Positions 1 to 8,862 of a stretch of DNA of 64,000 nt are shown here, piece by piece. Under the pieces are notes generated by a model. That model was not told the DNA's origin, ran no database searches, and saw nothing but the letters and a program-made list of their open reading frames with translations. The stretch's first letter is position 1; each line of letters opens with the position of its first letter. The translations under genes were made by a program, and so were the position numbers. The stretch is from Planctomycetota bacterium. Lineage in GTDB: Bacteria > Planctomycetota > UBA8742 > UBA2392. The stretch is from the NCBI GenBank assembly GCA_020845475.1, contig JADLFN010000002.1, forward strand, positions 62,001 through 126,000. The letters are read 5' to 3'.

Positions 1-472
1 CGTTGCGAATGTCGGCGCTGTCAACCAACTCACCCAGCGCAAGCTCGAAGACCTTCGCACTGCGGCTGTCAATCTGCACGACGGCATAAGGCTCGAACTC
101 TTCGGCGATGAATGCCAGTTGCGAGATCATCGGGAAGCGCCGGTAGGCCACCTGGTCTTCAAAGGGCACGGCCGTCTCAAATCGCTCTATGATTTCTTTG
201 CCCTTGAGGAACAGTGCCAGGCCAATCACGTTTGGCTTAACTTCCTGCTCACGTATCAATGAGACCACGTCCACGCCCTGCCGCAGAAAATCGCGCGCCT
301 TGTTGTCATCGCCCAGAACGCGTTCAATCTCAGCGGCGCGGTTCTTGAGCGCGATCAAGTTCTCCTTGCGCAAGTCACGGCCGCCGTCGCGGCAACGCAA
401 GTAAACCGAGAGGATGTGCGGGTACTGGGATTCCAGCGTCGCGAGCGATTGAAGACGTTTCTTGAGATCCAT
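1..472 (-). CDS. Release-factor-like (baeRF/Vms1-type) protein, N-terminal part
   Basis: 157 residues are visible; the C-terminus lies outside the window. The start is the ATG at 472, preceded by CAGGAG at a good distance. The N-terminus (MDLKKRLQSL, then SVYLRCRDGGRD near residue 23) resembles bacterial archaeo-eukaryotic release-factor (baeRF) proteins, which open with a helix and a beta-strand carrying a SxYL-type motif. A second block (FIAEEFEPYAVVQIDSRSAK) fits the region where these proteins describe a nucleic-acid or ribosome-binding core. Such proteins are thought to act on stalled ribosomes, but the bacterial families are poorly studied. The family call is from memory of the pattern; without the C-terminus it stays tentative. 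Confidence 0.55.
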   Translation of the reverse strand, partial: MDLKKRLQSLATLESQYPHILSVYLRCRDGGRDLRKENLIALKNRAAEIERVLGDDNKARDFLRQGVDVVSLIREQEVKPNVIGLALFLKGKEIIERFETAVPFEDQVAYRRFPMISQLAFIAEEFEPYAVVQIDSRSAKVFELALGELVDSADIRN

Positions 473-563
473 GACAGACTCCTGTAATGGCGCAAACGAT
501 AGCGAGCACACGCGGGGGCGCAACGCCCATGCATTTGATTTGCTTTTGCGCTAACATCGCGCC

Positions 564-1433
564 ATGCAAACCGCATCTGCCAAGCGCAAACCCGCGTGGC
601 TCAAACGCGCTCTGCCGGTATCCGGCGGACAGAAACCGCTGGAGAACATGCTGCGCGACAAGGGCCTCGTTACCGTATGCGAAGAGGCGCGCTGCCCCAA
701 CAAGTCCGAGTGCTACAGCCACGGCACTGCCACGTTCATGATTCTGGGCGACGTATGCACGCGCCATTGCGCATTCTGCAGTGTAGGCAAGGGCAAGCCC
801 CTGCCCCCTGACCCCACTGAGCCGACGCGGTTAGCCGATGCCGTGGGCGCCATGAACCTGCTGCATGTGGTGATCACAAGCGTTGATCGCGATGACCTGC
901 GCGACGGTGGCAGCAGCCACTGGGCTGCGGTGGTTAGCGAAGTGCGTACGCGCTTTCCGCAGGTGAACGTTGAAGTACTCACGCCCGATTTTCAGGGCCG
1001 CAAGGAACAGATTGATCGAGTGGTGGAAGCCAAGCCGCGCGTTTTCAATCACAACATCGAAACGGTTCCGGCGCTCTACAGGCGTGTCCGTCCCGGCAGC
1101 ATCTATGAGCGCAGCCTCGACTTGCTGCGTCACGTAAAGCAGCGCGATGAGCAGATGACCACGAAATCCGGGGTGATGCTGGGCTTGGGCGAAACGCGCG
1201 ATGAGTTGCACCAGGTCCTGCGTGAGATGCGCGAGGCACGGGTGGATATGGTGACGATCGGGCAATACCTCAAGCCCGCCGCCAATTGCGCGGAAGTTGT
1301 TCGCTACGTGCCGCCACAGGAATTTGCCGAGATCAAACAGGAGGCTCTGGAAATGGGCTTCGACAGTGTGGCCAGCGCACCCTTTGTGCGCAGCAGTTAC
1401 AACGCCAAGGAGCAGTTTCTAGGGCAAGCATGA
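564..1433 (+). CDS. lipA: Lipoyl synthase LipA
   Basis: 289-residue radical-SAM enzyme that inserts two sulfurs into protein-bound octanoyl groups to make the lipoyl cofactor of 2-oxoacid dehydrogenases and the glycine cleavage system. Both iron-sulfur sites are visible: C39, C44, C50 (CX4CX5C, auxiliary cluster that donates sulfur) and C65, C69, C72 (CX3CX2C, SAM cluster). The C-terminal RSSY (around S277-S278) is the serine ligand of the auxiliary cluster. Length is normal for the family. No LipB or LplA lies beside it. Its TGA overlaps the ATG of the next gene (ATGA), so the two are probably translated together. The start has no clear Shine-Dalgarno sequence. Confidence 0.97.
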   Translation: MQTASAKRKPAWLKRALPVSGGQKPLENMLRDKGLVTVCEEARCPNKSECYSHGTATFMILGDVCTRHCAFCSVGKGKPLPPDPTEPTRLADAVGAMNLLHVVITSVDRDDLRDGGSSHWAAVVSEVRTRFPQVNVEVLTPDFQGRKEQIDRVVEAKPRVFNHNIETVPALYRRVRPGSIYERSLDLLRHVKQRDEQMTTKSGVMLGLGETRDELHQVLREMREARVDMVTIGQYLKPAANCAEVVRYVPPQEFAEIKQEALEMGFDSVASAPFVRSSYNAKEQFLGQA

Positions 1434-1846
1434 ACAGCGAACGCAAAATCAGGGTGCTTGTTGCCAAGGCCGGTCTTGATGGCCATGACCGCGGCGCGAA
1501 AATTGTGGCCGCCAGCCTGCGTGACTGCGGCATGGAAGTGATCTACACCGGCTTGCGACAGACACCGGAGATGATCGTAGCCGCGGCGATCCAGGAAGAC
1601 GTGGATGCGATCGGCCTGTCATCTCTCTCGGGCGCGCACATGACCTTGTTCAGGCGTGTGCAGGAACTGCTTGGTGCCAAGGGCGCTGCGAATATTCTGC
1701 TCTTTGGCGGTGGCGTAATTCCGGAGGCGGACGCCCGCGAACTGCAGGCCCAGGGCGTGGGTCGCCTGTTCGGCCCCGGCACAGACACGCGCGAGATTGC
1801 CAGATATCTGGAAGAAGAAGTGCCCAAACGCCGCGCACTTGCCTGA
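1430..1846 (+). CDS. Cobalamin-binding domain protein (methylmalonyl-CoA mutase small-subunit type)
   Basis: 138 residues forming only the B12-binding Rossmann domain found at the C-terminus of methylmalonyl-CoA mutase. The cobalamin motif DxHxxG is present as D17-G-H19-D-R-G22, followed by the SSLSGAH loop and [10 protein letters not shown], both typical. It starts inside the stop codon of lipA (ATGA overlap). In the family this stand-alone domain pairs with a separate catalytic subunit to isomerise methylmalonyl-CoA or a related acyl-CoA. No catalytic mutase subunit is in the window, so the partner must be encoded elsewhere. The link to lipA is positional only; no functional connection is evident from sequence. 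Confidence 0.9.
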   Translation: MNSERKIRVLVAKAGLDGHDRGAKIVAASLRDCGMEVIYTGLRQTPEMIVAAAIQEDVDAIGLSSLSGAHMTLFRRVQELLGAKGAANILLFGGGVIPEADARELQAQGVGRLFGPGTDTREIARYLEEEVPKRRALA

Positions 1847-1949
1847 TAGAAAGTTCCGCCCGGCAGTGTCTAACAACTCGTGAGCAAAGCGTTTGCCGTC
1901 GTCATAGAGTCCAATCAGTTTTGATCGCGTCGCCAATCTGGAGCTTGAT

Positions 1950-3104
1950 ATGACAGACAATCTTCCTCCTTCCCAGCCGCCCCAGCCGCCGCGCCCCCAG
2001 GCCCCCTGGCCTGGAGCCATGCCTCCACCTCCCCCGCCCGTGCAGATGGCGCACAGCGGCTCTCCCGCTCCGCAATATCGCCTGACCCGGACTAAGAGCA
2101 GCTTCTGGAAAGTGGCCGGCATCCTGATGCTGGTGGGCGTCGTTGGCTTCAATTTGCTGATTTTCGCGGGTATGTTTGGCGCAGTGGGCGGCGGCGCGGA
2201 TCGGCACGCCATCAGCGAGCAAACACGAGAAAGCGGCAGCACGGACAAAATCGCAGTCATCGCGGTTGAGGGTGTAATCCTCGAGAGCGAAGGCTCGCTG
2301 TTCTCGCCGAGCCAGAACCCAGTGGAACTGGTGCGCGACGGACTGAATCACGCGCGCGGCGACGCCAACGTCAAGGCCGTTATCCTCGAAGTTAACAGTC
2401 CCGGCGGCGGTATTACGGCCAGCGACTTGATCCACCACGAAATCGTCGAGTTCCGCAAAGAAACCAAAATCCCTGTCGTTGTTTACATGAAGGATCTTGC
2501 GGCCAGCGGCGGCTATTACATTGCAGCTCCGTGCGACGTCATTGTTGCCAACCGCACCACCCTGACCGGCAGCATCGGCGTCATCATGCAGGGCTTCAAT
2601 CTCCACGGCACGCTGACCGAGATTCTCAAGGGTCGCGATGCCACGATCAAGGCCGGCGAGAACAAAGACATGGGCAACATGTTCTCGGATCCCGACAGCG
2701 AGGAAACCAGGGCCAGCCGCAAATTGCTTCAACAGCTCGTTGACGAAATGCACGCGCAGTTCAAACAAGTCGTGAAAGAGGGCCGCGGAACACACCTCAA
2801 ACCCGATTGGGAAAAGCATTGCGATGGCCGCATACTAAGCGCCAAACAGGCGCTTGAACTCGGCTTTGTTGACAAGATCGGATACTTCGACACAGCCGTT
2901 GCGGAGGCCAAGCGGCTTTCAGGCGCCACTGACCCCACGATTGTAGAGTACGGGCGACTGGGTGGTCTGGCAGCGCTGTTCGGCGCGCGCGCCAACACCA
3001 AGGGGGCGAGCGCTGAAGAAGCTGTGGCCGACGCCGTCGCCAAACGCATGGAAGAACGACTCAAGCTCTACCCCGGCAAACCCATGGCGCTGTGGATACC
3101 TTGA
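1950..3104 (+). CDS. sppA: Signal peptide peptidase SppA
   Basis: 384 residues. Residues 1-45 are proline-rich and probably cytoplasmic; one membrane segment spans about 54-77; the rest is an S49 peptidase domain facing the periplasm. The catalytic serine is S186 in DLAASGGYY and the lysine base is K239 in ENKDMG. Their spacing of 53 matches the short single-domain SppA type (B. subtilis-like), not the double-length E. coli form. It degrades leftover signal peptides in the membrane. The gene stands between the cobalamin protein and a convergent DedA-like gene. The proline-rich tail is an unusual addition to the family. Confidence 0.93.
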   Translation: MTDNLPPSQPPQPPRPQAPWPGAMPPPPPPVQMAHSGSPAPQYRLTRTKSSFWKVAGILMLVGVVGFNLLIFAGMFGAVGGGADRHAISEQTRESGSTDKIAVIAVEGVILESEGSLFSPSQNPVELVRDGLNHARGDANVKAVILEVNSPGGGITASDLIHHEIVEFRKETKIPVVVYMKDLAASGGYYIAAPCDVIVANRTTLTGSIGVIMQGFNLHGTLTEILKGRDATIKAGENKDMGNMFSDPDSEETRASRKLLQQLVDEMHAQFKQVVKEGRGTHLKPDWEKHCDGRILSAKQALELGFVDKIGYFDTAVAEAKRLSGATDPTIVEYGRLGGLAALFGARANTKGASAEEAVADAVAKRMEERLKLYPGKPMALWIP

Positions 3105-3158
3105 TATCACCCGTTGGGGCGACGTGTCTTCCTGTACCGCGTTGCCCAGGACGCGATG

Positions 3159-3938
3159 TTACATCATGTACTTCGCCGCCACGAAGCCGGCGATACCGAG
3201 CAGGCAGAATCCCACCGTCAGCCATTCGAAGTATTTCTCGATGAACGGCTTGATCCGGTCTCCGAAGAAATACGCCATCGCCGCCACACTCATCATGCGC
3301 GAGCCGCGCCCCGCGATGCTGCCGAAGATCAGCGACGTCAGGCTGACTTCAAACACGCCGCCCGCGATCGTGAACACCTTGTAGGGCACGGGAGTGAGCG
3401 CCGCCGTGAAGTAGGCCCAGAATGCGTTGTCGTCAAATTTCTGTTTCACCAGGAAGAACAGGCCGTTCTCGTACAACGTGACGCCGCCCGCGTGCAGTGA
3501 CCTTGACGTGTCAACACCCTCGGGCGTGCCGAACCAGCTGGCGGTCCAGCCCATGCGCTCGATCACCGGCACGGCCACGCTTTCAAACAGCTCGCGTCCG
3601 ATGTACCAGCCGGCGATGCCGCCCAGCACCGAAGCCGTGGTGCACACCAGGCCAAACCAAAGGCTCTTCCTGCGCTTGCCAAAGCACAGCGCCAGCAGCA
3701 GCGGATCGGGCGGAATGGGGAAGAAACTGGCCTCGGCAAAACTGAGGCAGAACAACGCCGCCGTGCCGTACTTTGATTCGGCCCAGCTGAGCACCCATGC
3801 GTAAAGCGTTTTGAGGAATCGAAACGGCCAAAGCAGCAAGCCAAGCAATCCGCCCACGGGAGCGCTGGACGGCGCGATGCGCTCAGGTTGTTCACTTTCC
3901 GCCACGACGGCCCTCAGCCTTGACCACGACCTCCACAA
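3159..3938 (-). CDS. DedA/VTT-family (YqaA-like) membrane protein
   Basis: 259 residues with several hydrophobic segments. The block AEASFFPIPPDPLLLALCFG and a later GSIAGRGSRMM are hallmarks of the VTT (SNARE-associated, DedA) fold, here closest to the YqaA subgroup. Members are linked to lipid flipping and envelope homeostasis. The gene overlaps the 3' end of hemD. The ATG at 3938 overlaps it by 47 nt; a GTG at 3905 would give an overlap of only 14 nt and a protein starting VAESEQPER, and may be the real start. Coordinates keep the longer form. Confidence 0.82.
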   Translation of the reverse strand: MWRSWSRLRAVVAESEQPERIAPSSAPVGGLLGLLLWPFRFLKTLYAWVLSWAESKYGTAALFCLSFAEASFFPIPPDPLLLALCFGKRRKSLWFGLVCTTASVLGGIAGWYIGRELFESVAVPVIERMGWTASWFGTPEGVDTSRSLHAGGVTLYENGLFFLVKQKFDDNAFWAYFTAALTPVPYKVFTIAGGVFEVSLTSLIFGSIAGRGSRMMSVAAMAYFFGDRIKPFIEKYFEWLTVGFCLLGIAGFVAAKYMM

Positions 3939-4692
3939 GCCCCGGCATGTCGTGCTGTGTTGCCTCCGCTGTCAGGTCAATTCCTTCGTCCCGGATAGCG
4001 CGGCTTGTCATCGGGCCGATGCTGTACACGCGTGTCCGGGCCAGCAGTGCTTTGGCTTCAGCGCCCAGTGCCTTGAGCGCGTTGGTGGCAGCGCTGGGGC
4101 TGGTGAAGCAAACGACGTCAACGCCGTCGGCCTTGAGCGCCGCCTTCAGAGCCTGGGCGCCCTCGGCATCGGGCACGTTGCGGTAAACGACCGGATCGGT
4201 CACTTGCGCGCCCTGTTTGCGCAGGCCTTCACGCAATAGCGGGCTGGCGAGATCGCCGCGCGGCAACAGCAGCTTCTGACCCGAGAGTTTCACCATGCGC
4301 GACAGGGCAGCCAGCAGTTCTTCTGAGGATTGCTGTTCGGGAATGTAGTCGGAGGTCAGGCCAAAGCGGCGCAGTTCGGCGGCTGTTGCCTCGCCCACAC
4401 AGGCTATACGCCGGCCCTTGAGTTCGTCGAGCTTGCGGCCCTTGTCGAGGATGCGATTGCAGAAGTACCCCACACCGTTGATGCTGGTGAACACGACCCA
4501 GGAAAAGTCGCGCATCTTCGCGATGGCGTCGTCCGCTTCTTTCCAGTCTTGCGGCGGCAGAAACGTTATCAGGGGACACACAATGGCCGTTGCACCCTGA
4601 TTGGTGAATAGGTCGGCCATTTCCTGCGCACGGCCGCGCTCGCGCGTGACTGCAATACGCAGTCCCTTCAAAGGTGCGGTTTCTAGTGGCAT
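3892..4692 (-). CDS. hemD: Uroporphyrinogen-III synthase
   Basis: 266 residues, the usual HemD length. It closes and inverts ring D of hydroxymethylbilane to give uroporphyrinogen III, the branch point to heme, siroheme and cobalamin. Recognisable blocks are the N-terminal LRIAVTRERG, WVVFTSINGVGYF near residue 75, VGEATAAEL, the QSSEELL segment and VCFTSPSAATN in the second lobe; the protein ends in a short basic tail. The ATG at 4692 is chosen because AAAAGGGG lies just upstream; longer in-frame reading to 4845 lacks such a site. No other heme gene is adjacent, so hemD is separated from hemC here. Confidence 0.93.
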   Translation of the reverse strand: MPLETAPLKGLRIAVTRERGRAQEMADLFTNQGATAIVCPLITFLPPQDWKEADDAIAKMRDFSWVVFTSINGVGYFCNRILDKGRKLDELKGRRIACVGEATAAELRRFGLTSDYIPEQQSSEELLAALSRMVKLSGQKLLLPRGDLASPLLREGLRKQGAQVTDPVVYRNVPDAEGAQALKAALKADGVDVVCFTSPSAATNALKALGAEAKALLARTRVYSIGPMTSRAIRDEGIDLTAEATQHDMPGLVEVVVKAEGRRGGK

Positions 4693-4819
4693 GGCGCCCC
4701 TTTTACATGTGCGCGGCCCTGCCACAACAAGTTCCGTTTGGAGCAGTGGGATTGGCGCATGGGGAGTGACGGGAGGCAAAGTTATCCCTACAATGCGCCC
4801 GCCCACGAAAGGAACAGCC

Positions 4820-5473
4820 ATGGCAGGACCGCGCCCGATGCCCAATCAGCAGCCCGTCTATCCGCAGCAGCAGTTTGCTCCACCTCCGGGCGGCTACCCG
4901 CCGCAATACCCGCAGAAGAAGGGCTCCAGTGGCGTTTTGAAAGGCTGCATTATCGCCTTCGTTATCTTGTTCATCATCGGCGGCGGATTGCTGGCCGTAG
5001 GCGTTGGAGCTGCCTTTTGGGGAGTTTCCAAGGCCACCGAGATGTTCGACAAAGAAGTCGATCAGGCTGTCGCCGTTTCCGACGACTTCATGAAGAAGCT
5101 CGCGAGCGGCGATGTCAAAGGCGCCCATGCGCTATGCGACACCACCATTTCCGAACAGCAACTCAACGACTACTTCAAGGCCTACGAAAAGGTGCTCAAG
5201 GACAACAAGGGCCTGAAGTACAACGCAACGGAGTTCATGGGCCTGCAGCTTCGGGGCAACGTGAATATCAACAACAACGACGCCTACGTCACACTCAATC
5301 CCGCCGACGTGAACGGTCAGACCGACGTAAAGTTGGTGCTGCAGATGCACCGCCCGCCGGGTGCCTCGAGTTACAAAGTGCGCTACTTGGCAATCACCGG
5401 CTACGCTCCGCCTGAGGGCGCGGGCACATTGGGTGACACCTACACGCCAACGCACTCCTCGCGCCACGATTGA
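4820..5473 (+). CDS. Hypothetical single-pass membrane protein with Pro/Gln-rich N-terminus
   Basis: 217 residues. The first 35 are rich in proline, glutamine and tyrosine (repeats of PQQQ and YPPQYPQ). A single strongly hydrophobic segment follows (about 40-66), then a C-terminal domain of about 150 residues with a DUF4878-like feel: a helix FMKKLASGDVKGAHALC followed by beta-strand rich sequence. Such domains occur outside the membrane in proteins of unknown role. GAAAGGAAC lies before the ATG at 4820. It ends one nucleotide before pcp begins, so the two may share a transcript. I do not recognise a function. Confidence 0.75.
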   Translation: MAGPRPMPNQQPVYPQQQFAPPPGGYPPQYPQKKGSSGVLKGCIIAFVILFIIGGGLLAVGVGAAFWGVSKATEMFDKEVDQAVAVSDDFMKKLASGDVKGAHALCDTTISEQQLNDYFKAYEKVLKDNKGLKYNATEFMGLQLRGNVNINNNDAYVTLNPADVNGQTDVKLVLQMHRPPGASSYKVRYLAITGYAPPEGAGTLGDTYTPTHSSRHD

Positions 5474-5474
5474 T

Positions 5475-6077
5475 ATGGCGCGAGTACTGCTTACCGGCTT
5501 TGAGCCCTTTGGCACCTTCAAGCGCAACCCCAGTTGGGATGCCTTGGAGCTGGCGCGCAAGCGCAACCTGTTGCCCACTGGCGTCAAGCTGGCGCGCATT
5601 CCCGTCACCTATGCGGGCGCATTTAAGGCCTTGCAGAAGGCTGCGCGCAACTTCAAGCCCGGTGTCGTGGTGTGTTTTGGCGTTCACGGCTCGCGCGACG
5701 AGCGCACGATTTACATTGAGCGCGTGGCGCACAATCGCAATGGCGCGTCGGCTGACAACGAAGGCGTGGCCTTGCCCGGCGTGATAATGGCTCGAAAGCC
5801 GCCCTCGTTGACGAGCCAATACCCCCACAGGGCGCTGACGACGCTGCTACGCGAAAACGGCTACTTCACGGAGTATTCGGATGACGCCGGCGGCTACCTC
5901 TGCAATCACCTCTATTACAGGGCAAGCCATGCCTTTTCGCGACGAACTTGGGTGCTGTTTGTGCACGTACCGCCTGTGGGCGCAGGGGGCCAGTTGAAGC
6001 TGGACTGCCTCGCACGAGCAACGGCCATCGTGGCTTGGCACGCGGCTCTGGTGTGTCTATTGCGCAGCTCCGTGTGA
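5475..6077 (+). CDS. pcp: Pyrrolidone-carboxylate peptidase (pyroglutamyl peptidase I)
   Basis: 200 residues, cysteine peptidase of family C15 that removes N-terminal pyroglutamate from peptides in the cytoplasm. The N-terminal LLTGFEPFG is the family signature. The catalytic triad is in place: E82 (YIERVAHN), C143 (GGYLCNHLYY) and H164 (FVHVPP). The usual glycine-rich block before the glutamate is altered to FGVHGSRDERT, so the protein is somewhat divergent. It follows the upstream membrane-protein gene with one base between stop and start, and meets the PilO-like gene tail to tail with one base between the stops. Confidence 0.92.
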   Translation: MARVLLTGFEPFGTFKRNPSWDALELARKRNLLPTGVKLARIPVTYAGAFKALQKAARNFKPGVVVCFGVHGSRDERTIYIERVAHNRNGASADNEGVALPGVIMARKPPSLTSQYPHRALTTLLRENGYFTEYSDDAGGYLCNHLYYRASHAFSRRTWVLFVHVPPVGAGGQLKLDCLARATAIVAWHAALVCLLRSSV

Positions 6078-6078
6078 A

Positions 6079-6699
6079 TCAGGTGGGCTTGCGTGTGGTC
6101 GCTGTCTGTTTGGCCGGGCCAAACCAGCGAATGGTCATGCTCACATTCCACAAACTGGAATCGTTGCCCGGGCCGGACATTTCGCCGATTTTCTCGTAGC
6201 GCTGATCCACCCGGTCGATGCGCAGGTCGGTGATCCAGGAATACTTGTAAATCCCGAGATCGCGCTCGGCTTCGGTGATGAATCGCTCCCACTGCCCCAT
6301 CATCACGTTCTTGAGCTTTACCTCGATCTTGTACTCCATGTACGAGCGCTTGTCAGTCGGCGTCGGCGTGGACTGGATGTCGAATTGGTCGTCCGCCCCC
6401 TGTGTGTCCCTCAGCCCGTGTTTTTCCGCCAACCCGATCAGACTTGACGGCGTGGAGTCCTTGGTTTCTGCGGTAACGGGTTTGAGCGTGCCGTTTTCCA
6501 CCTTGTTCCAGTAGTCTGCCACGTTGGGCGAAAGTTCCTGGCCCACCTTCTGATTGAGCGTATAGAGACGCGAGTATTCAGACGAGAGCTCGTCGCGCTC
6601 GTTGATCTTCAACTTGAAACCAACACCGGCCGCCCCCGCAAGCAGGAAGCAGATAACGATGTATATCGACATCGCCTTGGAGCCTTCTTTGTCCTGCAT
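6079..6699 (-). CDS. PilO/GspM-like inner-membrane protein
   Basis: 206 residues: a short cytoplasmic start, one membrane helix (about 10-28), a coiled-coil-like stretch (INERDELSSEYSRLYTLNQKVGQEL), then a periplasmic alpha/beta domain. This layout is that of PilO/GspM, which dimerises with PilN to link the pilus machinery across the periplasm. Sequence identity to known PilO is not obvious; the call rests on topology and on position 8 nt downstream of the PilM-PilN fusion. GGGGAA directly precedes its ATG. No other pilus genes are adjacent. Confidence 0.6.
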   Translation of the reverse strand: MQDKEGSKAMSIYIVICFLLAGAAGVGFKLKINERDELSSEYSRLYTLNQKVGQELSPNVADYWNKVENGTLKPVTAETKDSTPSSLIGLAEKHGLRDTQGADDQFDIQSTPTPTDKRSYMEYKIEVKLKNVMMGQWERFITEAERDLGIYKYSWITDLRIDRVDQRYEKIGEMSGPGNDSSLWNVSMTIRWFGPAKQTATTRKPT

Positions 6700-6707
6700 G
6701 GGTTCCC

Positions 6708-8654
6708 CTACTTCTTGGGCTGTGTTCCCGCCGGCGCTTTCACCGGTTCTTTGACTTTCTGCAACTTCAGTGTCAGGCGGATTTCGTTGGCGGTGCGGTC
6801 GCCGTTTTTTACGCCGCGCGCCGTTCCACCCGCGGGAACGGGTTCGCCATCGAACAGTTCCGGCTTGTCTTTCATCAGCTTTTTGAGCGCGTTGGACATG
6901 CGCACATCCTCACGCTCGCCTCCGCGCGCCTTGACTTCATCCGGAGTTTCACTGGTTGACGCAAAGTAATTGACCGTGACGGTTTCCTGCGTGACGTCAA
7001 TGCGGATCACGGCAAAGTCGTAGCTTGGCTTGCCGTTCTGCAGTGCGCGTATGACCTCGGAAACTATCACGTCGGCGCGGTGCGGAATCGGGTGCTCCGT
7101 GACCACCAGGCCGCTGACCACGTTGAAGTGCTCGTTGAGCCGGTTGTAAACGAGCTGGATCTCCGTGGCCGGCTCTTCTTCCACCACCGGATAGGTCTTG
7201 AGTTCCTGGCGCTTGGTCGCGGAAATCTGAAGCGTCTCCATCTTGGCCTTGCGTGTGGCCTTGTTGAACGACAACTGCATGTCGTAGGGCTCTGCAATGA
7301 GTCGTGCCGTTTCGCGCTGCAACGTCTGCACTTGGGTAAATGCAATCAGGAACATTACGCCCGCGAACAGGAACACCATGGTGGCCGTAAACGCCAGCGG
7401 CGTTTTGGCATAATCGAAAAGCGTACCCGCCGCGAGATCGCCCGTGCGGTAATCGACTTCCGTTACATCGCGGCCCAAACCCTTGAGGGCCACCCCTGTG
7501 AGGAACGTGATTTCGCCAAGGTCGGGCACCTTGACGGAAGTGTTGCCGTCACGGTCGCGCGGCATCACGGTGTCCATGAGATCTATGGCCTGCGACTCTT
7601 CCAGGTGCAGCTCGTTGGCCAGCGCTGCTGCCAGTTGCTGGCCCTCATGGCCCAGGCCGCTGACCACCAGGCGCTGCGCGCCGCCTTCAATGCGCGTCAT
7701 GTAGAGCAGGCGCCTCGCCTCAACGGCCACGCGGTTGACAAACTTGAGCAACTCCTCGCGGCTCATCTTGCGAATGCGATCGGCGACCTCTTGCGCGCCC
7801 AAGTTGACGCTTTCTGCCTTAGGCAGGCCGGCAGCGTTGGCGGTGTCTGCGGCGGGCAGTGTGGGCGGCTCCGGCTCGCTGCCCCCGGCCTGTTCGGGCG
7901 AGAGCAGCACATACTCTTCCTTCATCGGCTCCAGCGCGCGGTTGGCCGCTTCGCTTTCAAGCTGTTTGAGCGCCAGCTTGCTTTGCTCTGCGGTCGGGGC
8001 CGCGCCTTGCACGCCCGAAACATAAGGGCTGACAAACACGCGTGTCGTGTGGACCTTGCCTTTGAGCACCAGTGAGGCCGTGGCTGTAGTGCCGGCAAAA
8101 TCGAGCCACAATGTTGGCGGCTTTTCGCCCGAAAGCTGTTCGTGCAAAAGGCCAAGATTTAGAGTGCCGGAGAGGTTGCAATCCACGCTGTCCACGGTGA
8201 TGCCGGCCATATCCAGGGCATCGAGGCGCTTACGGATGTATTCGCGGTCTGCGGCCATGACCAAGACACGCGAGCCGCCTTCGTCGGCGCTCAGCACCGT
8301 GTAACTAACGGCCAAATCTTCAATTGGAACGCTGGGAATGACGCCTTCAACCTGGAACTGGATGACTTTGTCAATCTGGCGCCGGTCGGAAAACGCGAGT
8401 TTGAGCTCGCGGTAACGCATGGCATCAGGGCCAACGAGCAGAATCTGGTGGCCGCCGCCGACTTTGTTCTCTTTGAGGAAGCGCGTGATTTCCGTAGCGA
8501 GATGCTTGGTGCGGTCAACCACAACCACGCCATCCTCCGTGCGCGCCTCGGCGATAAAACCCGACGCAACCGATTTCAATTTCGGTTTCTTGGCGCTACC
8601 GCCGACCGTGACAGCAATGATCTGCGTCTGGTTGATGTAAATGGCTGTGGCCAC
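6708..8654 (-). CDS. PilM-PilN fusion (GspL-like pilus/type II secretion assembly protein)
   Basis: 648 residues. Residues 1-460 form an actin-like ATPase domain of the PilM type (IYINQTQIIAVTVGG at the start, VDSVDCNLSG and LWLDFAGTTATASLV for phosphate-binding loops, LVVSGLGHEG later). A membrane helix at about 462-482 (FTATMVFLFAGVMFLIAF) is followed by a coiled region and a PilN-type periplasmic domain. In most bacteria PilM and PilN are separate; fused they resemble GspL. Start is GTG at 8654 with GGAG upstream. An acidic linker near 300-340 (EPEPPTLPAADT) separates subdomains. The pair with the PilO-like gene would form an inner-membrane alignment platform. Confidence 0.75.
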   Translation of the reverse strand: MATAIYINQTQIIAVTVGGSAKKPKLKSVASGFIAEARTEDGVVVVDRTKHLATEITRFLKENKVGGGHQILLVGPDAMRYRELKLAFSDRRQIDKVIQFQVEGVIPSVPIEDLAVSYTVLSADEGGSRVLVMAADREYIRKRLDALDMAGITVDSVDCNLSGTLNLGLLHEQLSGEKPPTLWLDFAGTTATASLVLKGKVHTTRVFVSPYVSGVQGAAPTAEQSKLALKQLESEAANRALEPMKEEYVLLSPEQAGGSEPEPPTLPAADTANAAGLPKAESVNLGAQEVADRIRKMSREELLKFVNRVAVEARRLLYMTRIEGGAQRLVVSGLGHEGQQLAAALANELHLEESQAIDLMDTVMPRDRDGNTSVKVPDLGEITFLTGVALKGLGRDVTEVDYRTGDLAAGTLFDYAKTPLAFTATMVFLFAGVMFLIAFTQVQTLQRETARLIAEPYDMQLSFNKATRKAKMETLQISATKRQELKTYPVVEEEPATEIQLVYNRLNEHFNVVSGLVVTEHPIPHRADVIVSEVIRALQNGKPSYDFAVIRIDVTQETVTVNYFASTSETPDEVKARGGEREDVRMSNALKKLMKDKPELFDGEPVPAGGTARGVKNGDRTANEIRLTLKLQKVKEPVKAPAGTQPKK

Positions 8655-8730
8655 GCAAGGCTCCGGTCGATGGGGATTTATACGATTACTAACGGGCCTG
8701 CGTTGGCGAGAAAACGGCGTATCGTTGCGG

Positions 8731-8806
8731 GGGTATCGGGTATTGGGTATCAGGCACCGCCAGAGCGGCTCTTCCTGATACCTGAAACCTGGCACCTGAT
8801 ACCTGC
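8731..8806. repeat. Heptamer tandem-repeat element, inverted arms
   Basis: The left arm reads as consecutive 7-nt units (GGGTATC, GGGTATT, GGGTATC, AGGCACC). The right arm read on the other strand is AGGTATC, AGGTGCC, AGGTTTC, AGGTATC. It lies between the divergent pilM-pilN and hflX genes and can fold as a long imperfect hairpin. It belongs to the family described at seven other sites in this window. Confidence 0.8.
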
Positions 8807-8862
8807 CTTCGCCATCGCGCCCCCTCGCGCAACACGGGTTTCTGGTTACGCTTCCCCGCGCC

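Noticed and set aside
8731-8806. CRISPR-like array
   Set aside because: Units are 7 nt, contiguous and without spacers; no cas genes are present.
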